Shown here: positions 1 through 4,870 of the stretch, in pieces | How the letters are laid out: each line of letters opens with the position of its first letter | How positions within the stretch are numbered: the stretch's first letter is position 1 | Source: Bacteroides ovatus | GTDB lineage: Bacteria > Bacteroidota > Bacteroidia > Bacteroidales > Bacteroidaceae | Reading direction: 5' to 3' | DNA length: 9,771 nt | NCBI GenBank assembly: GCA_030844565.1 | Contig: JAUUNK010000191.1 | Span: forward strand, 1-9,771 | Notes under the pieces: generated by a model | Seen by the model: the letters and a program-made list of their open reading frames with translations, nothing else | Told to the model about the DNA's origin: nothing | The model's database searches: none | Position numbers and translations under genes: made by a program

Positions 1-1
1 C

Positions 2-628
2 CGCACCATAGAGTTTCTGAAAGAAATAGTTACTCGTATTTATGCAGCAATGATTCGTACCGAATATATGGTATACGAAATGTACCCGCAGATAAAACCT
101 TGTCTGCCTCAGAAACTACATTTCATCCATTCCGAAGAGTTGCGCCAATTGTATCCCAACCTGGAACCCAAGTGCCGTGAACATGCTATCTGCCAGAAAT
201 ATGGAGCTGTGTTTATCATCGGCATTGGCTGTAAACTGAGCGACGGAAAGAAACACGACGGTCGTGCCCCGGACTATGACGACTACACCACCAAAGGACT
301 GAATGACCTGCCGGGACTGAACGGAGACCTTCTTTTGTGGGATGATGTGCTGCAACGTTCCATCGAACTTTCGTCTATGGGTATCCGTGTGGATAAGGAA
401 GCTTTGAAACACCAGTTGAAAGAAGAAAAAGAAGAAAAAAGACTCGAACTTTATTTTCACAAACGCCTGATGAACGACACTCTTCCTTTATCTATAGGTG
501 GAGGTATCGGTCAATCTCGTTTGTGTATGTTCTATTTGCGCAAAGCCCATATCGGAGAGATACAAGCCAGTATTTGGCCCGAAGATATGCGTCGTGAATG
601 TGAGCTGCTTGATATACACCTTATATAA
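2..628 (+). CDS. asnA: Aspartate--ammonia ligase (AsnA-type asparagine synthetase), C-terminal part
   Basis: This is the C-terminal 208 codons of ammonia-dependent asparagine synthetase, which makes asparagine from aspartate, ammonia and ATP in the cytoplasm. The frame is open from base 2, so the 5' end lies outside the window; the family is about 330-345 residues, so about 60% is present. It aligns along its whole length with E. coli AsnA as I remember it. The shared blocks are HFIHSEEL, RERAI-like REHAI, GAVFIIGIG, KLSDGKKHDGRAPDYDD, GLNGD, the strongly conserved ELSSMGIRVD, LKHQL, and IGGGIGQSRL near the end (the class II tRNA-synthetase-like ATP site). The ATG at base 50 is internal, not the start. 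A lysine/glutamate-rich stretch follows LKHQL, at a place where E. coli has a short loop. ung follows 15 bases after the stop, so the two are probably co-transcribed. Confidence 0.95.
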   Translation, partial: RTIEFLKEIVTRIYAAMIRTEYMVYEMYPQIKPCLPQKLHFIHSEELRQLYPNLEPKCREHAICQKYGAVFIIGIGCKLSDGKKHDGRAPDYDDYTTKGLNDLPGLNGDLLLWDDVLQRSIELSSMGIRVDKEALKHQLKEEKEEKRLELYFHKRLMNDTLPLSIGGGIGQSRLCMFYLRKAHIGEIQASIWPEDMRRECELLDIHLI

Positions 629-643
629 TATCCTTATAATACC

Positions 644-1306
644 ATGAATGTACAAATAGAAGAGAGTTGGAAGGTACGCTTACAACCGGAATTTGAAAAA
701 GACTATTTCCGTACGTTGACGGAATTTGTGCGAAACGAATATTGCCACTATCAGGTTTTTCCTCCGGGAAGGTTGATATTTAATGCTTTCAACTTATGTC
801 CGTTCGACAAAGTGAAGGTAGTAATTATTGGGCAAGACCCTTATCATGGTCCCGGTCAGGCACATGGACTTTGCTTTTCAGTGAACGACGGAATACCTTT
901 TCCTCCGTCATTGGTAAATATATTTAAGGAGATTAAAGACGATATTGGTACGCCTACTCCCACTACGGGGAATCTGACTCGTTGGGCAGAGCAGGGAGTA
1001 CTCTTGCTCAATGCTACCCTTACCGTGAGAGCGCATCAGGCAGGTTCTCACCAACGTCATGGCTGGGAAGAGTTTACAGATGCCGCTATACGGATTTTAG
1101 CAGAAGAAAGAGAAAATCTGGTATTTATTCTTTGGGGAAGTTATGCACAGAAGAAGGGAGCTTTTATCGACCGTAGCAAACACCTCGTGCTCACTTCTGC
1201 ACATCCCTCTCCGTTGTCTGCTTATAACGGTTTCTTTGGGAACAGGCATTTCAGCAAGACGAATGAATACCTGAGGGCTCACGGTAAATCCGCAATTATC
1301 TGGTAA
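644..1306 (+). CDS. ung: Uracil-DNA glycosylase, family 1
   Basis: Cytoplasmic base-excision repair enzyme that removes uracil from DNA arising from cytosine deamination or dUTP misincorporation. It has 220 residues, the normal family length. Motif A, GQDPYHGPGQAHG, lies at residues 63-75 and gives the water-activating Asp65 and Tyr67. Phe78 in LCFSV stacks on uracil, and Asn123 in LLLNATLTV is the uracil-reading Asn. The DNA-intercalation motif HPSPLSAYNGFFG, at 187-199, gives catalytic His187. All family 1 landmarks are present. The ATG at 644 is the only sensible start, 15 bases after asnA. I see no promoter in the gap, so transcription probably comes from upstream of asnA. Transcription should end at the hairpin centred near 1358. 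Confidence 0.97.
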   Translation: MNVQIEESWKVRLQPEFEKDYFRTLTEFVRNEYCHYQVFPPGRLIFNAFNLCPFDKVKVVIIGQDPYHGPGQAHGLCFSVNDGIPFPPSLVNIFKEIKDDIGTPTPTTGNLTRWAEQGVLLLNATLTVRAHQAGSHQRHGWEEFTDAAIRILAEERENLVFILWGSYAQKKGAFIDRSKHLVLTSAHPSPLSAYNGFFGNRHFSKTNEYLRAHGKSAIIW

Positions 1307-1330
1307 GCTGTAGCCACCATGTCATTTTGG

Positions 1331-1384
1331 TCAAGAAATAAGTATAGATACTTTCAAAAGAAGGTATCTATACTTATTTCTTGG
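1331..1384. terminator. Long AT-rich hairpin between convergent genes, probable bidirectional terminator
   Basis: A perfect 20-base inverted repeat (1332-1351 with 1364-1383) extends inward by a G-T pair and three Watson-Crick pairs to an AAAA loop at 1356-1359, about 24 pairs in all. It starts 24 bases after the ung stop and faces the 3' end of the convergent HAD gene. Each arm read outward ends in a T-rich run (ACTTATTTCTTG) on both strands, which suits a bidirectional terminator. There is no clean U-tract and the stem is AT-rich, so a role in mRNA stability is also possible. Confidence 0.65.
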
Positions 1385-1461
1385 ATGTTGATTATCATTG
1401 AGGTATAAATCATTGATAGATAAAATGAAAAAAGCTCCGCAAAAGAGAACTTTATCTTCTT

Positions 1462-2160
1462 TTACTTTTTCAAATATTCTTCTACTGCTTTATCCCAGCC
1501 TTCATATAACGCAGCCATTGAAGGAAAAAGCAAGTCCGCTCCAGCATCTAACAGAACCTGTCCATCAAGGGGACCGGTATTAACAGCGATAGTAAAGATA
1601 CCTGCTTTATGTCCTGCTTCCACGCCTAGCGGTGCATTTTCTACTACGATTGCTTCCTCCGCTTTTAGCTCGCCTTTTTTCAATGCCATCAGGTAAGGTT
1701 CGGGATGGGGCTTCCCATATTGCACATCGAAAGCTGTCACCATCAGTTCTTTGCGAAACATGCCTGGAAAATTATGTTCCAGACGGTCCAGCAAGGAAAG
1801 CTGTCCCGAGCCTGTAACTACGGTAGGCACTACGCCCGAAGATTTTATTTTTTGTAGCAATTGCCAGACACATTCTATCGGAGCAGGTTCGGGAAATTTA
1901 TTAAATTCGATACTTTTTTCTTTGTAGATAGCTTCTATTTCTTCTGCCGTAGCTTCGCGCCCCAATTCACGTTGAAAAACAATGTTGATGGTTCCTGCGC
2001 CTGTACGTCCTTCGTGCAAGTAAGCTTCTTCGCGGCTAAGGTTCAATCCGTGGGATTTCATTACCTTATGCCATGCTTCCGAATGGTAGGGCATAGAATT
2101 AAAGAGCACTCCGTCCATATCGAAAAGGACAGATTTTAGTGACTTTTTGTTCTCAGACAT
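1462..2160 (-). CDS. HAD-superfamily hydrolase, beta-phosphoglucomutase-like; probable inorganic pyrophosphatase (BT2127 type)
   Basis: A 232-residue cytoplasmic HAD enzyme of the beta-phosphoglucomutase-like subfamily with an alpha-helical C1 cap. Motif I is FDMDGVLFNS (nucleophile Asp14, acid/base Asp16), motif II is TVVTGSG (Thr116), motif III is GKPHPEPY (Lys150), and motif IV is VVENAPLGVEAG (Glu174-Asn175). Motif IV normally reads Glu-Asp or Asp-Asp, so Asn175 is unusual. The cap carries HEGRTG with Glu50. From memory, the sequence is very close along its length to B. thetaiotaomicron BT2127, a HAD enzyme shown to be an inorganic pyrophosphatase, where the Asn and cap Glu are also present at the equivalent offset of three residues. 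Pyrophosphate hydrolysis is therefore the best guess; a sugar-phosphate mutase is less likely. ATG at 2160 follows a TAACTTTG promoter box by 28 bases. The gene is convergent with ung and divergent from the lipoprotein gene. Confidence 0.93.
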   Translation of the reverse strand: MSENKKSLKSVLFDMDGVLFNSMPYHSEAWHKVMKSHGLNLSREEAYLHEGRTGAGTINIVFQRELGREATAEEIEAIYKEKSIEFNKFPEPAPIECVWQLLQKIKSSGVVPTVVTGSGQLSLLDRLEHNFPGMFRKELMVTAFDVQYGKPHPEPYLMALKKGELKAEEAIVVENAPLGVEAGHKAGIFTIAVNTGPLDGQVLLDAGADLLFPSMAALYEGWDKAVEEYLKK

Positions 2161-2188
2161 ATTCTTAATACCTATTGATTTTGAGGCG

Positions 2189-2196
2189 CAAAGTTA
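2189..2196 (-). promoter_or_regulatory. Bacteroides -7 promoter box for the HAD gene
   Basis: On the minus strand the sequence is TAACTTTG, an exact match to the Bacteroides TAnnTTTG box, 28 bases before the ATG at 2160. I see no clear TTTG box about 20 bases further upstream. It lies within 10 bases of the -33 box of the opposite promoter, so the two promoters cannot easily be bound independently. Confidence 0.6.
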
Positions 2197-2203
2197 CTCA
2201 TTT

Positions 2204-2234
2204 TTTGCTAATATGAATATAATATGTATTTTTG
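2204..2234 (+). promoter_or_regulatory. Bacteroides sigma-ABfr-type promoter for the lipoprotein gene
   Basis: TTTG at 2204-2207 is followed after 19 bases by TATTTTTG at 2227-2234, matching the Bacteroides -33 TTTG and -7 TAnnTTTG pattern with normal spacing. Transcription should start near 2240, which rules out the ATG at 2224 and supports the ATG at 2260 as the lipoprotein start. Confidence 0.75.
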
Positions 2235-2259
2235 TGGTGTTATTAATCAAATCGGAAGC

Positions 2260-2745
2260 ATGAAAAAACTACTTATATTCCTTTTGCCCTTGTTATGGAT
2301 GGGGTGTTCCGACAGTGTTGATAGTCCTGTTATCGAAGTAAAGGGACTGTATATAGAAAGTGACAACGCTGCAGAGGCTAATAAGAATTATGCCGATGCT
2401 ATGGATGAATTGCCTGTGCTCAGTGTAGGCGATTTTGTGAAAGTCAATTTGCTGCTGGATGGCAACGGCTCTGAGCTGAAATCCTTCCTGCTCAAATCGG
2501 ATGAAAATGTAGACACCCAGCTTTATTTTGAACACACAGAGGTATCGGACGAAGAGAACCTGACGAATCCCGAACACGGTCAGTTAAGGTTTTCGGATGG
2601 TGTGGACAAAGCACGATTGATGGTAAAGGCTACTGTAACTGCTGCTGATAGTGAAGGAAATGCAAAACTAATCTTTTATCTTTCTTCCAAAGCCGAATGT
2701 GATGGTGCCCAGGAGGAAATCGAACTCAAAACAGGGACATATTAA
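2260..2745 (+). CDS. Small uncharacterised lipoprotein
   Basis: I do not recognise a family with certainty. The 161-residue product starts with a lipoprotein signal peptide, MKKLLIFLLPLLWMGC, with a lipobox-like LWMGC and lipidated Cys16. The acidic SDSVD that follows resembles, but does not strictly match, the acidic signals that send Bacteroides lipoproteins to the cell surface. The mature part is strongly acidic, lacks membrane segments and has alternating polar/hydrophobic stretches suggesting a beta-sandwich (for example FVKVNLLLDG, LKSFLLKSD, KLIFYLSS). No catalytic motif is visible. The ATG at 2224 is in frame but lies inside the promoter, so 2260 is the start. It shares a divergent promoter region with the HAD gene; the next plus-strand gene has its own promoter candidate, so an operon is uncertain. 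Confidence 0.85.
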   Translation: MKKLLIFLLPLLWMGCSDSVDSPVIEVKGLYIESDNAAEANKNYADAMDELPVLSVGDFVKVNLLLDGNGSELKSFLLKSDENVDTQLYFEHTEVSDEENLTNPEHGQLRFSDGVDKARLMVKATVTAADSEGNAKLIFYLSSKAECDGAQEEIELKTGTY

Positions 2746-2753
2746 GAGCTTAT

Positions 2754-2903
2754 TTAAGTGGATGCAATAACGAGAACGGTACTGTGAATTTTATTGTATC
2801 CGTGCTTATCGTTCCATACTTCTACCGGAATACTCGGATTCATATCCAATCCTCCCGTGAAGCTGAATGAAAACTTAGGTTTGGTAGATTTCTCTTGACT
2901 AAA
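2754..2903 (-). pseudogene. Possible minus-strand remnant of a protein C-terminus
   Basis: Between the lipoprotein stop and the next promoter, the minus strand is open for 49 codons ending in TAA at 2754-2756. It reads protein-like near its end (FTGGLDMNPSIPVEVWNDK, then a hydrophobic STVLVIAST). An in-frame stop at 2904-2906 lies immediately upstream and there is no suitable start or promoter, so an intact gene is unlikely. It could be the decayed end of a lost gene or simply chance; a run this long is not rare by chance. Confidence 0.22.
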
Positions 2904-2935
2904 TTAGCGAATAGTTCCTGTTTTTCTTACCTTTG
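2904..2935 (+). promoter_or_regulatory. Probable promoter of the phosphoesterase fusion gene
   Basis: TACCTTTG at 2928-2935 matches TAnnTTTG exactly. A weaker TTAG (one mismatch to TTTG) lies 20 bases upstream at 2904-2907. The expected transcription start near 2942 gives a leader of about 26 bases to the ATG at 2969 and excludes the in-frame TTG at 2933 as a start. Confidence 0.6.
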
Positions 2936-2968
2936 GAAGCTTTTTTAAATCAAACCCAGGTGAAAAAC

Positions 2969-4795
2969 ATGAAAAAGATTCTTTTATTGATTTCCGCGAG
3001 CCTGTTTCTTTTCTCGCTGCAAGCTCAAAATACGTTGAAGCTGATGACCTATAACATTAAAAATGCCAATGGCATGGATGATGTTTGCAGTTTCCAGCGG
3101 GTGGCAAATGTGATTACCAATGCCTCTCCCGATGTAGTGGCGGTGCAAGAGGTGGATAGTATGACCCATCGCAGCGGGCAAAAATACGTATTGGGAGAGA
3201 TTGCAGAGCGTGCACAGATGCATGCTTACTTTGCTCCGGCTATCGACTATGACGGAGGAAAGTATGGAATCGGATTGTTGACCAAACAAGTGCCGCTACG
3301 CTTGCAGACACTGGCTTTGCCGGGAAGGGAAGAGGCACGCGCCTTGATTCTGGCAGAGTTTGACGACTATATTTATTGTTGCACTCATTTATCGCTTACG
3401 GAGGAAGACCGGATGAAGTCATTGGAACTGTTAAAGGCTTGCGCTGCTTCCGCTAAAAAGCCTTTTTTCCTGGCGGGAGATATGAATGCTGAACCGGAAT
3501 CAGACTTTATAAAGGGGCTGCAGAAAGATTTCAGAATACTTACTAATACAAGACAGCGTAGCTTTCCTGCCCCAGAGCCTAAAGAAACATTAGACTATAT
3601 TGTTACTTCCAAACAAAATGATAAAGGCTTTGCGGTTGTATCCGCACAAGTATTGAACGAACCCGTGGCATCCGACCATCGTCCGGTGGTTGTAGAAATG
3701 CGTATTGCAGAAAAAGTTGATAAGATATTCCGTACAAAGCCTTATTTGCAAAACCCGCTTGAGGGAGGCGTCACTGTTATGTGGGAGACGACGGTTCCTG
3801 CTTATTCTTGGGTGGAATATGGTACGGATACTACCCAGCTAAAGCGAGCCCGTACTCTTGTAAATGGGCAAGTTGTGTGCAACAATAAATTGCATAAAAT
3901 ACGTATCGAAGGGCTACAACCGGGCAAGAAGTATTATTACCGGATATGTTCACAAGAGATGTTGCTCTATCAAGCTTATAAGAAGATGTTTGGAAATACG
4001 GCACGCTCTGTTTTCAGCGAATTTACTCTACCTGCAATGAACGAGAATTCATTTACCGCTGTGGTCTTTAATGACTTACATCAGCATACAAACACTTTTC
4101 GCGCCTTATGCAAACAGATTCGGGATGTAGACTATAACTTTGTTGTTTTTAACGGTGACTGTGTGGATGACCCTGTCGACCACAATCAGGCTACTGCTTT
4201 TATCAGCGAACTAACGGAGGGAGTACGTGGCGACGCCATACCCGTTTTCTTTATGAGAGGCAACCATGAAATCCGGAATGCTTATTCCATCGGCTTACGT
4301 GATCATTTTGATTATGTGGGAGATAAAACTTACGGTTCTTTTAATTGGGGGGATACTCGTATTGTTATGTTGGATTGTGGAGAGGATAAGGTAGACAGTC
4401 ATCCTGTGTATTATGATTTAAATGATTTCACTCGGTTACGCAATGAGCAAGTGGATTTCTTGAGAAAAGAACTTTCTTCTAAAGAATTCAAGAAAGCTGA
4501 AAAGCGCATTCTTCTGCATCATATTCCACTTTATGGCAACTATGAGAAGAATCTGTGTGCTGATCTTTGGACCCCCTTATTGGAGAAAGCTCCCTTTGAT
4601 GTCAGCTTGAACGCGCATACCCATAAATATGCCTTTCACCCGAAAGGAGAGTTAGAAAATAACTATCCGGTTATTATCGGTGGAGGATATAAAATGGAGA
4701 GTGCTACGGTGATGATTCTTGAGAAGAGGAAAGAGGAATTGAAAATCAGGGTAGTGAACACGAAAGGAGAAATACTGCTAGATATTACGGTGTGA
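2969..4795 (+). CDS. Secreted two-domain phosphoesterase: endonuclease/exonuclease/phosphatase domain fused to a purple-acid-phosphatase-like metallophosphoesterase
   Basis: A 608-residue exported protein. Residues 1-20 are a type I signal peptide, with probable cleavage after SLQA. Residues about 21-246 form an endonuclease/exonuclease/phosphatase (EEP) domain: TYNIK (Asn30 region), VQEVDS (Glu61, metal), THLSL (His140), GDMNAEP (Asp171, Asn173), LDYI (Asp209) and SDHRP (Asp236, His237). Residues about 252-355 are a fibronectin-III-like domain of the kind found at the N-terminus of purple acid phosphatases (LQNP..GVTVMWET, LQPGKKYYYRI). Residues about 360-608 are a calcineurin-like metallophosphoesterase with metal ligands in NDLHQH (Asp369, His371), NGDCVD (Asp397), RGNHE (Asn432, His433), LHHIP (His517) and NAHTH (His550, His552; usually GHTH). 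Both active sites look intact, so two phosphoester cleavages in the periplasm are likely. Substrates cannot be read from sequence. It is convergent with the GH115 gene across a shared terminator. Confidence 0.93.
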   Translation: MKKILLLISASLFLFSLQAQNTLKLMTYNIKNANGMDDVCSFQRVANVITNASPDVVAVQEVDSMTHRSGQKYVLGEIAERAQMHAYFAPAIDYDGGKYGIGLLTKQVPLRLQTLALPGREEARALILAEFDDYIYCCTHLSLTEEDRMKSLELLKACAASAKKPFFLAGDMNAEPESDFIKGLQKDFRILTNTRQRSFPAPEPKETLDYIVTSKQNDKGFAVVSAQVLNEPVASDHRPVVVEMRIAEKVDKIFRTKPYLQNPLEGGVTVMWETTVPAYSWVEYGTDTTQLKRARTLVNGQVVCNNKLHKIRIEGLQPGKKYYYRICSQEMLLYQAYKKMFGNTARSVFSEFTLPAMNENSFTAVVFNDLHQHTNTFRALCKQIRDVDYNFVVFNGDCVDDPVDHNQATAFISELTEGVRGDAIPVFFMRGNHEIRNAYSIGLRDHFDYVGDKTYGSFNWGDTRIVMLDCGEDKVDSHPVYYDLNDFTRLRNEQVDFLRKELSSKEFKKAEKRILLHHIPLYGNYEKNLCADLWTPLLEKAPFDVSLNAHTHKYAFHPKGELENNYPVIIGGGYKMESATVMILEKRKEELKIRVVNTKGEILLDITV

Positions 4796-4808
4796 TTTGA
4801 TTTGTTTG

Positions 4809-4854
4809 AAAGAAGCCACAAAGGATATTTTCGTTCTTTGTGGCTTCTTTTTTT
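4809..4854. terminator. Strong intrinsic terminator after the phosphoesterase fusion gene
   Basis: A perfect 15-pair stem (4809-4823 with 4836-4850, core GAAGCCACAAAG), a 12-base loop, and a T run at 4848-4854 on the plus strand, 13 bases after the upstream stop. The same hairpin lies 16 bases past the end of the minus-strand GH115 gene and can form in that transcript too, but its minus-strand tail (TTTCAAAC) is weaker. Confidence 0.9.
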
Positions 4855-4870
4855 AATGGGTGTGTAATTG

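Noticed and set aside
2224..2259. An upstream ATG for the lipoprotein gene
   Set aside because: It lies within the -33/-7 promoter and would put 12 residues before a standard lipoprotein signal peptide.
2748..2870. A plus-strand frame containing a lipobox-like LSGCNNENG just after the lipoprotein gene
   Set aside because: No start codon or hydrophobic signal sequence precedes the Cys; the frame upstream is an off-frame reading of the lipoprotein gene.
2933..2968. A TTG start for the phosphoesterase fusion
   Set aside because: It overlaps the TACCTTTG -7 box; the ATG at 2969 begins a normal signal peptide.
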